DNA of 34,997 nucleotides from Oscillospiraceae bacterium (GCA_016293265.1 JAEDEN010000012.1:1-34997); one strand, 5' to 3'. Shown: positions 24,376 through 32,322, counted from the stretch's first letter. The notes: generated by a model from the sequence alone, not told the origin. Numbers and translations: made by a program.

Positions 24376-24956
24376 CAAGGCAAGAAGAAAAAGCGGCCCT
24401 GCGGGCCACCATGCGCCGCCTGGAAGCCACCCTCTCCCCCCGCTACCGGAAGACGGCAGACCGGGCCATTTCCGCCCATCTCACGGCCATGCCGGAATAC
24501 CTGGCGGCGGAGACCGTGTTTTGCTTCGTCTCCGTCCGAGAGGAGATCGACACCCTCTCCATCTTGCGCCATGCGCTGGAGGCCGGAAAGAAGCTGTGCG
24601 TCCCCCTCTGCCGGGAAAAGGGCATTATGGAGACACGGCTCATCAGTGACCTTTCCTGCCTGCAGAAAGGCGCTTACGGCATCCCGGAACCGCCGGCGGA
24701 CGCCCCTGCGGCGAAGACAGACGATATCGACTTTGCCATTCTCCCCTGTCTCACCTGCAACCATGCCGGCCAGCGGCTTGGCCGGGGCGGCGGATACTAT
24801 GACCGCTTCCTCTCCCACTACCGGGGCGGCACGGTGCTTCTGTGCCGGGAAAAGCTCATCCGGGAGGAGATTCCCGTGGAACCCCACGACTATCCCGTGC
24901 CCTGGGTCCTGACGGAGCTGGGCCTTTATGAGGACGGCACCCCCGCCCGGCTGTGA
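24372..24956 (+). CDS. 5-formyltetrahydrofolate cyclo-ligase
   Basis: This enzyme (MTHFS, YgfA type) converts 5-formyl-THF and ATP to 5,10-methenyl-THF, returning a stored folate to one-carbon metabolism. The 194-residue product has an N-terminal basic region with KAALRATMRRL, the FVSVREEIDT segment near 52-61, and the diagnostic LGRGGGYYDRFL near 136-147. It begins within the dinB stop (ATGA) and so depends on the dinB message. This puts a housekeeping folate enzyme behind a LexA-type promoter, which is unexpected; an internal promoter cannot be excluded. Confidence 0.94.
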   Translation: MTRQEEKAALRATMRRLEATLSPRYRKTADRAISAHLTAMPEYLAAETVFCFVSVREEIDTLSILRHALEAGKKLCVPLCREKGIMETRLISDLSCLQKGAYGIPEPPADAPAAKTDDIDFAILPCLTCNHAGQRLGRGGGYYDRFLSHYRGGTVLLCREKLIREEIPVEPHDYPVPWVLTELGLYEDGTPARL

Positions 24957-24976
24957 GAAAAAATCCGCAACGGGGC

Positions 24977-25005
24977 TTTTCCTGGCGGGGATCATGGAGT
25001 ATACT
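24977..25005 (+). promoter_or_regulatory. Possible promoter of the DUF308 gene
   Basis: A good TATACT (25000-25005) has a weak TTTTCC (24977-24982) 17 bp upstream. Transcription would start near 25012, about 27 nt before the gene. Confidence 0.4.
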
Positions 25006-25038
25006 GGTATCAATACAAAGGAAACGGAGTGTGCTGCT

Positions 25039-25647
25039 ATGAAGAATCTTCTCAAGCGCATCAAGACCAACGCTCTGGTCTCTGCCGCCGCCTACACGGT
25101 GTTCGGCCTGGTCCTCCTCATTTGGCCAGAGCTTTCCACAAGCGTTTTGTGCACGGCCCTGGGCGCCGTTTTGGTACTGTGCGGCCTGGTGGACATCCTG
25201 GAATTTCTGCTCCACCGGGACGGAAGCCTTTACTCTGCCGTCCACCTCATCATCGGTATCATCCTCACCGCCGTGGGCGTGTGGCTGGTGGCCCGTCCCA
25301 CGCTGATCGCGGTCATCATCCCCCGGATCATCGGCGTGATCATCCTCTTCCACGGCTGCAAGGATCTGAGCGATGCCCTGACGCTGCACAAAAACCAGTC
25401 TCCCCACTGGCTGGCCGCCGCGCTTCTCGGTATCGTGACGGCACTTCTGGGCGCCATTCTGGTGTACAATCCCTTCCAGGCCTTTGCCACTGTGGTGCGT
25501 GTCATCGGCTTCTTCCTGATCTATGACGGCATCAGCGATATCTGGATCACCGCCCAGGTGAGCAGGGCCATCAAGCAGGCGGCCAAAGACAGCCAGACCG
25601 TTGTGGATGTGGATTACCGGAACGTGGACACCGATGAAGAAACCTGA
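25039..25647 (+). CDS. DUF308 (HdeD-like) membrane protein
   Basis: The 202-residue protein has about six hydrophobic helices in paired form, as in the DUF308/HdeD family. Visible helices start with ALVSAAAYTVFGLVLLIWP, then TALGAVLVLCGLVDILEF, HLIIGIILTAVGVWLVARP and IIPRIIGVIILFHGCKDL. HdeD in E. coli is linked to acid resistance, but the function in Clostridia is unknown. The frame extends further upstream; ATG 25039 is preferred because AACGGAG precedes it and hydrophobic sequence begins there. A charged tail with AKDSQTVVDVDYR follows the last helix. The stop lies 12 bp before the left terminal inverted repeat of the element next door. Confidence 0.85.
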   Translation: MKNLLKRIKTNALVSAAAYTVFGLVLLIWPELSTSVLCTALGAVLVLCGLVDILEFLLHRDGSLYSAVHLIIGIILTAVGVWLVARPTLIAVIIPRIIGVIILFHGCKDLSDALTLHKNQSPHWLAAALLGIVTALLGAILVYNPFQAFATVVRVIGFFLIYDGISDIWITAQVSRAIKQAAKDSQTVVDVDYRNVDTDEET

Positions 25648-25658
25648 TCTCTTCTATG

Positions 25659-25699
25659 AAAAAATGGCCGGCACAAAAATGCGGTGTTCATAAGACAGT
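25659..25699 (+). repeat. Left terminal inverted repeat (41 bp)
   Basis: The outer 16 bases read AAAAAATGGCCGGCAC, ten variable bases follow, and the inner 15 read TGTTCATAAGACAGT. Against the complement of 26676-26716 it has 34 of 41 identical positions; the differences are one base in the outer block and six in the middle, with the spacing conserved. Confidence 0.85.
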
Positions 25700-25700
25700 T

Positions 25701-25746
25701 AACAGTCACAGTAGTATAAACTGCTGTGGCTGTTCTTGTTTTTTAT
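25701..25746 (+). terminator. Hairpin terminator inside the left end of the element
   Basis: AACAGTCACAGTAG (25701-25714) pairs along its full length, with two G-T pairs, with CTGCTGTGGCTGTT (25721-25734) across loop TATAAA, and CTTGTTTTTT follows. It would stop read-through from the DUF308 gene into the element. Confidence 0.75.
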
Positions 25747-25812
25747 CCTGTTATGTGATAAAACAGGACCGAGCAGGCCTACAAATCGGAATTTTGGAGG
25801 TGTTTATTCACA

Positions 25813-26460
25813 TTGCAAACATCAGAGAGTTTTAGATTAAGTGCTATCTTGTCGTTTTCGGGTGGATTTCAGGATGCATATACTTACAATGTAAGAGACC
25901 ACGTTTTTGCAAATGCTCAAACAGGTAATGTTGTTCTGATGAGTCAGAATTTTATGCAAGGCAATGCGGTTATGGGGTTTCATTATATGTTTCCTTTGCT
26001 TTCATTTGCTGCAGGAATTTTTATTGCCGAGCAAATTGAAAACAAGTTCAAGAACAGTAAGGGCATACACTGGAGACAAATCATTCTGTTTATAGAAATA
26101 CTAATGCTTGGTCTTGTCGGATTTATGCCACTCAAATTAAATATGATTGCTAATATGTTAGTTTCCTTTTCATGTGCTATGCAGGTGCAAACTTTTAGAA
26201 AAGTACATGGATACGGATATGCGAGCACTATGTGTATAGGGAATTTAAGAAGTGGAACAGAAAGCTTATCACATTACCTCCGGAATAAGGATAAGGAATC
26301 TTTATATAAAGCAATTCATTTTTGGGGTATAATTATAGTTTTTGCAATCGGGGCCGGAATCGGAGGAGTCCTATCGAATATCTGCGGTATAAAAACGATT
26401 TTGGTCTCCACAATACTCTTAACTTTCGTTATCGTAATGATGATTAAGGAGTACCGGTAA
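25813..26460 (+). CDS. DUF1275 (YoaK-like) membrane protein
   Basis: The 215-residue protein belongs to the DUF1275/YoaK family of small multi-helix membrane proteins of unknown function. Family marks are LSFSGGFQDAYTYNVRDHVF near residues 13-32 followed by ANAQTGNVVLMSQNF near 33-47, and AMQVQTFRKVHGYGYASTM with CIGNLRSGTESL near 117-150. Six helices are predicted by eye. The start is probably TTG 25813, with GGAGG at 25796-25800. Codon use is strongly AT-rich (many AAA, ATT, TTA codons), unlike every neighbour, which supports recent transfer. It is the only gene inside the 41-bp inverted repeats. Confidence 0.85.
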   Translation: MQTSESFRLSAILSFSGGFQDAYTYNVRDHVFANAQTGNVVLMSQNFMQGNAVMGFHYMFPLLSFAAGIFIAEQIENKFKNSKGIHWRQIILFIEILMLGLVGFMPLKLNMIANMLVSFSCAMQVQTFRKVHGYGYASTMCIGNLRSGTESLSHYLRNKDKESLYKAIHFWGIIIVFAIGAGIGGVLSNICGIKTILVSTILLTFVIVMMIKEYR

Positions 26461-26463
26461 ATT

Positions 26464-26672
26464 CCTGTTTGTCAAACAAATACAAGGGCGCACTTCTGTA
26501 CGGGGCAACCCCGTATGTGCGCTTGCGAGGCAAAACACCCCGGATACCTTCAAATGCCCGGAGCGTTTTACGTCACTGAGTTCCGCGCAAGGGACTGTAT
26601 CCCTTGCGCTGCTTTGCAGCTATCCTCTTATGGCAAAAGGCGTGACCACGAAAGTCACGCCTTTTGAAAATT
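26464..26672. repeat. Cluster of five consecutive hairpins in the right part of the element
   Basis: In order: TGTTTG/CAAACA (26466-26478); a two-step stem GCGCAC/GTGCGC with TACGGGG/CCCCGTA (26488-26522); an imperfect AAAACACCCCGG/CCGGAGCGTTTT (near 26535-26572); a perfect GCGCAAGGGA/TCCCTTGCGC (26585-26609); and a perfect 13-bp CAAAAGGCGTGAC/GTCACGCCTTTTG (26634-26666). The last resembles a terminator on both strands (A4T5 follows). No open frame of note lies here. Confidence 0.75.
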
Positions 26673-26675
26673 TTT

Positions 26676-26716
26676 ACTGTCTTATGAACAACGCCCGAAT
26701 GTGCCGGTCATTTTTT
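26676..26716 (-). repeat. Right terminal inverted repeat (41 bp)
   Basis: Read on the minus strand it begins AAAAAATGACCGGCAC and ends TGTTCATAAGACAGT, matching the left copy at 34 of 41 positions. Its outer end lies seven bases from the xpaC-like stop codon at 26724. Confidence 0.85.
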
Positions 26717-26723
26717 GCCCATA

Positions 26724-27875
26724 TCAAAAGGATTCCTCTTCCTGCGCCGCGGCGGTGCCGAGGCCGAAATCCTCCTCCACGCTGGCAGCGTCCCGGCGAA
26801 GCATGGTCTCCATCACCTTGATGTCGCTGGCCACATCCATGGCATCGGCATGATACAGCTCATCCAACTGGTGTTCAAAGCCCCGGATGATGGAATCCAT
26901 GGTGGCTTCGATGCGGCCCTTGGCCTGGCGGAGGTTTTCTCCCTCCACGCCGGCGGATTCAAACTCGGCGTAAGAATCCAGCAATTTCTGGGTGGTAGGA
27001 AGATAGTAGGTAAGGAAGGTGGCGATGCGGTTCTGCTTTTCAGGGTGGGCTTCCACCTCCCGGAAGATCTTTGCGGTGATCTCCTCCAGGCGGTCGATCT
27101 TAGCGGAAAGGATCGGGTCGGCGATACGGTCGTTGGCCCGGCGGATATTGCGGAGGATGCCGGAATAGCCCTCCTCCGCCTCCTTGGGAGCGGAGGCCGC
27201 CTTCTCTGCCTGGCGCTGCTTCCATTCCACGTCTGCATAGCTGCTGCGAAAGAGATATCCCAGCTCCATATTGAGATAAGCCTTGCCGCCGAAATACCCT
27301 TTGTCCAGCATTTTTTGCAGGTCTTTTTCCACCCGCCGTCTGGAATAGCCCAGGGTCCTGGCCAGTTCCTCCACGGGCATGGCCTCCCGGTCACCCATCA
27401 CCGCCAGATACTTGGCATAGCGCTTCAGGCTCCGGTCCATGGAAGCGCCGCTGCAGAACATGGCAATACCCGCCACTCCCATGGACAGCGCTGCCAGCAG
27501 GTCCTCCAGCCACAGTCTCAGCCAATCAGAGGAGTAGAAAATTGCTCCCAGAGGCTCCGCCATAGCCAGCACGCCCACCACGGCCACCAGGATGCCCGCG
27601 ATCTTCAGCCACTTGGCAGTGGAGCTCTTGGCGGCCGGGGAACGCATCACCTTTTTGGCAGTCTTCCGGGGCGCTTTTTGCTGTGAAGTTCTTTTTACGC
27701 TTTTATTTTCAGGAGAAAGTAAGGGGGCCTTTTCATTTTCCTTCCTGTCATTCCCAAAAAGTTTGAAAAAAAGCAAAAACAACGCCACCGGCCAAATACC
27801 GACGAGAAAACAAATAGCGATGATGCCCCAGTCTCCCCAGTCGTTCTCCTTCTTTTTCCGGTACTGCTCCGCCAC
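26724..27875 (-). CDS. XpaC-family (5-bromo-4-chloroindolyl phosphate hydrolysis) protein
   Basis: The 383-residue protein is a XpaC-family member; the family name comes from a Bacillus phenotype and the true role is unknown, though neighbours in other genomes include TelA-type toxic-anion resistance genes. Residues 1-40 contain a membrane helix (WGIIAICFLVGIWPVALFLLF), a basic linker follows, and two more helices lie near 90-140. A winged-helix-like segment has PVEELARTLGYSRRRVEKDL near 168-187. The C-terminal family core has IRRANDRIADPILSAKIDRL near 247-266 and YYLPTTQKLLDSYAEFE near 293-309. The start is GTG 27875 with GGGGAG upstream, one codon after the DUF896 stop. TelA is not in the window. 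Confidence 0.85.
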   Translation of the reverse strand: MAEQYRKKKENDWGDWGIIAICFLVGIWPVALFLLFFKLFGNDRKENEKAPLLSPENKSVKRTSQQKAPRKTAKKVMRSPAAKSSTAKWLKIAGILVAVVGVLAMAEPLGAIFYSSDWLRLWLEDLLAALSMGVAGIAMFCSGASMDRSLKRYAKYLAVMGDREAMPVEELARTLGYSRRRVEKDLQKMLDKGYFGGKAYLNMELGYLFRSSYADVEWKQRQAEKAASAPKEAEEGYSGILRNIRRANDRIADPILSAKIDRLEEITAKIFREVEAHPEKQNRIATFLTYYLPTTQKLLDSYAEFESAGVEGENLRQAKGRIEATMDSIIRGFEHQLDELYHADAMDVASDIKVMETMLRRDAASVEEDFGLGTAAAQEEESF

Positions 27876-27878
27876 GGC

Positions 27879-28085
27879 TCACTCCCCCTTCTTTTTCAGC
27901 TTCTCCTTGTTGCCCTTTTCGTCCACAAGGTAGGTGTTGTCCAGTTGGCTTTTCAGGCTGCCCAGCACAGAGTCGATATAGGCCCGGCGCAAAACGGCCC
28001 GCTCTTCCATCTCCCACTCCGTCAGGCCCTCGGTCTTGGCCTTGCGGGCCAGCTCATTGATCCGGTCGATTCCCTTTTGATCCAT
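27879..28085 (-). CDS. DUF896 family protein (YnzC-like)
   Basis: The 68-residue protein matches the small helical DUF896/YnzC family, with the opening IDRINELARKAKTEGLTEWE and the later VLRRAYIDSVLGSLKSQLDN. In Bacillus ynzC lies in the LexA-controlled yneA operon, but the molecular role is unknown. AAGGAG precedes ATG 28085. It is between ylmH (87 bp) and the xpaC-like gene (coupled). No LexA box is visible in front of it here. Confidence 0.9.
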   Translation of the reverse strand: MDQKGIDRINELARKAKTEGLTEWEMEERAVLRRAYIDSVLGSLKSQLDNTYLVDEKGNKEKLKKKGE

Positions 28086-28172
28086 ATCTCGTTCTCCTTC
28101 ATCCAGTTTTCCCCGTCAAACCGCCGGGGCGATCCCTTTCACAAGTTCGCCGGCCTCCGGCGGGCTTCCTTC

Positions 28173-28964
28173 TTATATATAACGCTTCACAGCGATGGAG
28201 GTGCGGCCCTTCTTTGTGACGCCGCCCACCTCCGTCAGTTCAAATTTTCCAAAGCCCCGGGCGGAAACAGTATCCCCCGCCGCCAGGAGCTTATCCGGCT
28301 TCGTACACTCCCGCCAGTTTACCTGCACCCGGCCGGAGGAGATCAGTTCTGCCGCTTTGCCCCGGGCCATGCGGAAACCGGTGGAAGCAACGGCGTCCAG
28401 ACGCAGGGAGGATACGGTGTCCCGCACCAGCTCCCACTTTGCTTCCGGGATGTGGATGTGGGCGGGGTCGATGGCGGCCACCTTCAGCTTGGCACGGCCT
28501 GCGCTGTCCCAGCTTTGGAGGAGAAAGTCCTCCACGGTTTCAAGCACCAGGATATCCGCACTGTCCCCGCTCACCAGGATATCTCCAATCTTCTCCCGGA
28601 CAATGCCCATCCCCATAAGACTCCCCAGGAAGTCCCGGTGGCTGAGAGCCTCCTCCTTGCGAAAGGCGGCCCGCAGGCAGCGGATGGGCGCCTCCGCCAT
28701 GCAGGGGTCCATCCAATCCGGCAGGAACAAGATCAGCTTCCGCTCCGCGCCCTCGTAGCCCCCTGTCAAAAGGTAGGCGGATTCAGAAATCCCCGCAAGG
28801 CGCAGCAGGTCTTTGGCCCACATCTGCTGCTGGGGACTGAGGAAATCCGTACAGGCCGGCACATTCCGGCTTTGTGACTGGTGGGCCCGGTCCAGGATGC
28901 GGGCCAGGAGGAGCCTGTCCTCCCCAGTGGCCCCAAGACGGTCAAGCAGCGTTCCCTTATCCAT
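28173..28964 (-). CDS. ylmH: YlmH-type S4 RNA-binding protein
   Basis: YlmH is an RNA-binding protein with a C-terminal S4 domain that binds the ribosome and has been linked to rescue of stalled 50S-peptidyl-tRNA complexes, besides its frequent position near division genes. The 263-residue protein has the family centre FRKEEALSHRDFLGSLMGMG near 101-120 followed by REKIGDILV, and the S4 motif ARGKAAELISSGRVQVNW near 200-217. Here it is not near sepF or divIVA but follows an ABC transporter, whose last eight bases overlap its start. The assignment is firm; the context is unusual. Confidence 0.93.
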   Translation of the reverse strand: MDKGTLLDRLGATGEDRLLLARILDRAHQSQSRNVPACTDFLSPQQQMWAKDLLRLAGISESAYLLTGGYEGAERKLILFLPDWMDPCMAEAPIRCLRAAFRKEEALSHRDFLGSLMGMGIVREKIGDILVSGDSADILVLETVEDFLLQSWDSAGRAKLKVAAIDPAHIHIPEAKWELVRDTVSSLRLDAVASTGFRMARGKAAELISSGRVQVNWRECTKPDKLLAAGDTVSARGFGKFELTEVGGVTKKGRTSIAVKRYI

Positions 28965-30708
28965 GGCGCAGCTCCTGGGTGTGGACCAGGGCGGCGTAAG
29001 CCCCGCCCCGGGCCATCAGCTCTTCGTGAGAGCCCAGCTCCACGATACGGCCGCCCTCCACCACGGCGATGCGGTCGGCATGGCGGACGGTGGAAAGCCG
29101 ATGGGCGATGATGATGGTGGTACGCCCCTGGGAAAGCTTTTCAAAGGTCTGTTGAAGCTTTGCCTCCGTGACGCTGTCGAGCGCGGAGGTGGCTTCATCC
29201 AGAATAAGGACGGGCGGGTTTTTCAGGAAAATACGGGCGATGGAAATACGCTGCTTCTGTCCCCCGGAAAGGAGGGTGCCCCGCTCTCCCACATAGGTGT
29301 TGAAGCCTTCGGGCATGGCGACGATATCGTCATAGATCTCAGCCATTTTAGCGGCCTGGGCCACCTCTTCCTCCGTTGCGCCGGGACGGCCATAACGGAT
29401 GTTCTCCAGAATGCTTGCGGCGAAGAGGAACACCTCCTGCTGGACGACGCCCACATTCTGGCGCAGGGATTCCTGGGTCACGTCCCGAATGTCGTTTCCG
29501 TCGATGCGGATGGCGCCGTCGAAAACGTCGTAGAACCGGGGGATGAGCTGGCAGAGGGTGGACTTTCCGCCGCCGGAGGGTCCCACCACCGCCACCGTCT
29601 CGCCGGGGCGGATATGAAGGTCCACGTCATGCAGGACCGGCAGGTCACTCTGATAGGCAAAGCTGACATGGTCGATGTCGATGCTGCCCTCCACAGCCTC
29701 CAGCTCCTTGGCGTCGGGGGCATCCTTCATGGCCGGCTCCTCCCGCATGACTTCCACAAAACGGCCAAGGCCGGCAGTACCGTTGGCAAAAAGCTCAGCA
29801 AAGGAAGAGAGCTTGCGGATCGGGTTGACAAAGGTGGTGATATAGAGGCTGAAGGTAATCAGGTCGATGGTATCCAGCTGCCCCTTCATGATGAGGAAGC
29901 CGCCCACCGCAATGACAGCGGCGGAGAGGATGCACAGGAAAAACTCCATGGAAGCGTTGAAGCGGCCCATGGCCTTATGGAACTGGCGCCGGGAGGTTTT
30001 GAAGCTGTCGTTGGAGGTCTCGAACTTCTCCAGCTCCGCCTTTTCGTTGGCAAAGGCCTTGGCGGTGCGGATGCCGGAAAGGCCGGATTCAATATCCGCG
30101 TTGATAACGGCGGTCTTCTGCTTCACCCGGCGGGAAGCCTCGCTCATGGACTCCCGGCATTTCCACACCACCAGGAAGAAAACGGGCAGGATCAGCGCGA
30201 TCACCAGGGCCAGGCGCCACTGGATGGAAAACATCACCGCCAGGGCGCCCACAATGGTGACGCCGGAGATGAAGATATCCTCCGGGCCGTGGTGGGCAAG
30301 CTCCGTGATGTCAAAAAGGTCAGCGGTCAGGCGGCTCATGAGCTGGCCGGTACGGTTATGGTCAAAGTAGTCGAAGGAAAGCTCCTGCATATGGCGAAAC
30401 AGGTCCCGGCGGATGTCCGCCTCCACCAAAATGCCGAAGGTGTGGCCCCAGTAACAGATGACGTAAGTGAGCAGCGCCCGGAGGGCAAAGGCCACAAATA
30501 CCACTGCCATCACCGCAAAAAACGCGGAATAGGCGCTTTGCGGCAGCAGCTCATACATACACCAGCGGGAGACATACGGAAAGGCCAGGTCGATGAGCGA
30601 AATCATCAGCGCACAGCTCAAGTCCATGATGAACAGCCGCCGGTGGGGTTTGAAATAAGAGAGAAAAATTTGCAGCGTGGATTTTTCCTGGAATTCACGG
30701 GTCGTCAT
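28957..30708 (-). CDS. ABC transporter, fused permease and ATPase (MsbA/MdlB type)
   Basis: This is a half-transporter exporter with an N-terminal membrane domain of six helices and a C-terminal ATPase, working as a homo- or heterodimer. ATPase motifs are Walker A GPSGGGKSTL near residue 374, Q-loop VGVVQQEVFLF, signature LSGGQKQRISIARIF, Walker B PVLILDEATSALDS and the switch histidine IIAHRLSTVRHADR. The frame starts at ATG 30714, but AAGGAG is only one base before it; ATG 30708 with seven-base spacing is preferred (583 residues). The substrate (drug, lipid or peptide) cannot be told. It is the first gene of the unit with ylmH, DUF896 and the xpaC-like gene. Confidence 0.93.
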   Translation of the reverse strand: MTTREFQEKSTLQIFLSYFKPHRRLFIMDLSCALMISLIDLAFPYVSRWCMYELLPQSAYSAFFAVMAVVFVAFALRALLTYVICYWGHTFGILVEADIRRDLFRHMQELSFDYFDHNRTGQLMSRLTADLFDITELAHHGPEDIFISGVTIVGALAVMFSIQWRLALVIALILPVFFLVVWKCRESMSEASRRVKQKTAVINADIESGLSGIRTAKAFANEKAELEKFETSNDSFKTSRRQFHKAMGRFNASMEFFLCILSAAVIAVGGFLIMKGQLDTIDLITFSLYITTFVNPIRKLSSFAELFANGTAGLGRFVEVMREEPAMKDAPDAKELEAVEGSIDIDHVSFAYQSDLPVLHDVDLHIRPGETVAVVGPSGGGKSTLCQLIPRFYDVFDGAIRIDGNDIRDVTQESLRQNVGVVQQEVFLFAASILENIRYGRPGATEEEVAQAAKMAEIYDDIVAMPEGFNTYVGERGTLLSGGQKQRISIARIFLKNPPVLILDEATSALDSVTEAKLQQTFEKLSQGRTTIIIAHRLSTVRHADRIAVVEGGRIVELGSHEELMARGGAYAALVHTQELRHG

Positions 30709-30746
30709 AGCCATACTCCTTGTCTTGTAATGCCATTTAATATATT

Positions 30747-30775
30747 ATGATACCATATCTTTTACCAAATGACAA
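30747..30775 (-). promoter_or_regulatory. Promoter of the ABC transporter-ylmH unit
   Basis: On the minus strand TTGTCA (30775-30770) and TATCAT (30752-30747) are 17 bp apart. The start would be near 30740, about 32 nt before the gene. Confidence 0.7.
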
Positions 30776-30831
30776 TGGAGCTTTCACCCTCTCCCCCTCA
30801 AGATTTACAAAGGGGCTTCCGGAGAAAATTG

Positions 30832-30905
30832 AAACGCAGAGCCGGCGAATTTGCTTCGTCAGCTCTGCGTTTTTATCACCGAAAGATCCCCTGCGCGGAT
30901 CTTTC
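30832..30905. terminator. Terminator region after mgtE (two hairpins)
   Basis: GAAAGATCC (30881-30889) pairs with GGATCTTTC (30897-30905), overlapping the mgtE stop. Next, AAACGCAGAGC (30832-30842) pairs with GCTCTGCGTTT (30862-30872), with inner GCGAA/TTCGT pairing. The second hairpin has T5 on the plus strand and GTTTCAATTTTC on the minus strand. It should end the mgtE transcript. Confidence 0.75.
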
Positions 30906-32322
30906 AAAAGTGCAGGACATGGATCAGCAAGATCCATGCCAGGCCGTAATAAGTCACCACCGCAACAAGGTCATTGATGGTCGTAATCAAGGGGCCGGAG
31001 GCAACGGCGGGGTCGATTTTCAGCCGTTTGAAAATCATGGGGATGGTGGTTCCCGAGACACTTGAGAGCAGCATGGATACCAGCAGGGCAACTCCCGTGC
31101 AAAACGATACCGAGAAGGCCAACATTCCCGGCTGGCCCTTAAAAAGGACAAGATATCCCCCGATCAGCAGGAAAGACAGCACCCCCAGGATGATCCCGCT
31201 GGTCAAACCGACACGGGCCTCCTTTCCGATGAGGTACAGCTTTTCTTTGCCGCTGATCTGCTCATCCATCAGCACGCGGATGGTGACGGCCAGGGATTGT
31301 GTTCCCACATTACCCGCCATATCCAGGACCAGGGATTGAAAACAGACGATCAGCGCCAAATGGGCCACGACTTTTTCGAAAAGGCCTACAACACCGGAGA
31401 CAAGGATTCCCAGTCCAAGCAGAACCAACAGCCAGGGCAACCGCTTGCCGATGCTCTTTTTCAAGGGCTCCCGCAGGTCTTCCTCCGCAGTCAGGCCGGC
31501 CAGCTTGGCATAGTCGTCGCCCATTTCGTCATCAATGAGCTGCGCGATCTCCTGCGCCGTCAGCACACCCTTCAACCGGTTATCCGAATCCAGCACCGGG
31601 ATGGAGTCCTCGGAATATCCCTTTATGCGCTCAATACATTCCTCGATCAGTTCACCGGCGTAAACATACGGGTAGGAGGTCATGATAATGGTTTCAAGCT
31701 CCGTGGTCTCACGGGCAATGATCAAATCCTTCAGGTCGATGGCGCCCACCAGCGTCTCATCCTCATCCACAACATAAATGGTGGAAATATGATCGTTGCT
31801 GGCAGCCTGCCGGATCAATTCCTTCATGGCCTGCCGCACACTGATACCGGAACAGACGGCAATATAGTTCGTGGTCATTTTACTGCCGATCTCATCCTCA
31901 TCGAAGGAGCTGAGGAGCGTTATTTCCCGCTTCACATCCTCCGCCATCAGGTCGATGAGCGTATTGCGCTCCGGTTTGTCCAATTGATGGAGGTACTCGA
32001 CCACCGTGGGCACCTCCAGCTGAGACAGGATCTCAACTCTCTTGCGGATCCCCATTTCCCCAATGTACGCATGGAGTCTTTCCGAATACTCCAGAATCCC
32101 TGCCAGCGTTTCGCTGTCCAGAATGCTGTAGAGCCGGCACCTCTCATCCTTCTTCAGAAGCTCCATGGCAGCGGCAATATCGTTTTCATGATAATCAAGG
32201 ATCCGCTCTCTCATCAGCTTTGGCGTCAGATTGCTTCTGATGATCTCAACGATCTCCGCTTTATAATCGGGATGCTGCGCAATTACAAGGGTTTCATTGG
32301 AAAGATTCTTCTTTGTGTTCAT
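30904..32322 (-). CDS. mgtE: Magnesium transporter MgtE
   Basis: MgtE is a homodimeric magnesium channel whose cytoplasmic domains close the pore when magnesium is plentiful. The 472-residue protein has the N domain (residues about 20-145), two CBS domains with STIYVVDEDETLVGAIDLKD near 180 and SIPVLDSDNRLKGVL near 246, and a five-helix membrane domain. Pore-region marks are GNVGTQSLAVTIR near 345 and PAVASGPLITTINDLVAVV near 438, which holds the conserved aspartate. AGGAGG precedes ATG 32322. It is alone in its transcript and has a leader of about 470 nt, implying RNA-level control. Confidence 0.95.
   Translation of the reverse strand: MNTKKNLSNETLVIAQHPDYKAEIVEIIRSNLTPKLMRERILDYHENDIAAAMELLKKDERCRLYSILDSETLAGILEYSERLHAYIGEMGIRKRVEILSQLEVPTVVEYLHQLDKPERNTLIDLMAEDVKREITLLSSFDEDEIGSKMTTNYIAVCSGISVRQAMKELIRQAASNDHISTIYVVDEDETLVGAIDLKDLIIARETTELETIIMTSYPYVYAGELIEECIERIKGYSEDSIPVLDSDNRLKGVLTAQEIAQLIDDEMGDDYAKLAGLTAEEDLREPLKKSIGKRLPWLLVLLGLGILVSGVVGLFEKVVAHLALIVCFQSLVLDMAGNVGTQSLAVTIRVLMDEQISGKEKLYLIGKEARVGLTSGIILGVLSFLLIGGYLVLFKGQPGMLAFSVSFCTGVALLVSMLLSSVSGTTIPMIFKRLKIDPAVASGPLITTINDLVAVVTYYGLAWILLIHVLHF

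Larger units (their letters stand above)
25659..26716. mobile_element. Non-autonomous element with terminal inverted repeats and a DUF1275 passenger gene
   Basis: A 1058-bp unit is bounded by 41-bp inverted repeats. Inside are a terminator hairpin, one AT-rich gene on the plus strand, and about 200 bp of consecutive hairpins. There is no transposase, integrase or resolvase frame. The unit lies precisely between two convergent genes, and the passenger gene differs sharply in base composition from both. I see no clear direct target duplication: the outer flanks read CTATG on the left and GCCCATATC on the right. It could be a MITE-like element moved by a transposase elsewhere, or a decayed insertion sequence with cargo. 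Confidence 0.65.

Noticed and set aside
25735..25780. Promoter for the DUF1275 gene (TTGTTT and TAAAAC, 17 bp apart)
   Set aside because: The -10 match is poor and the -35 overlaps the terminator T-tract, so I do not list it.
25640..26730. Target-site duplication around the inverted-repeat element
   Set aside because: Left and right flanks share no convincing direct repeat; at most two bases match if the ends are moved inward.
28813..30750. 645-codon open frame opposite the ABC transporter
   Set aside because: Antisense of a gene with all ABC motifs; the product looks random.
30881..30905. Separate regulatory element at the mgtE stop codon
   Set aside because: The 9-bp repeat is adequately explained as part of the terminator region.
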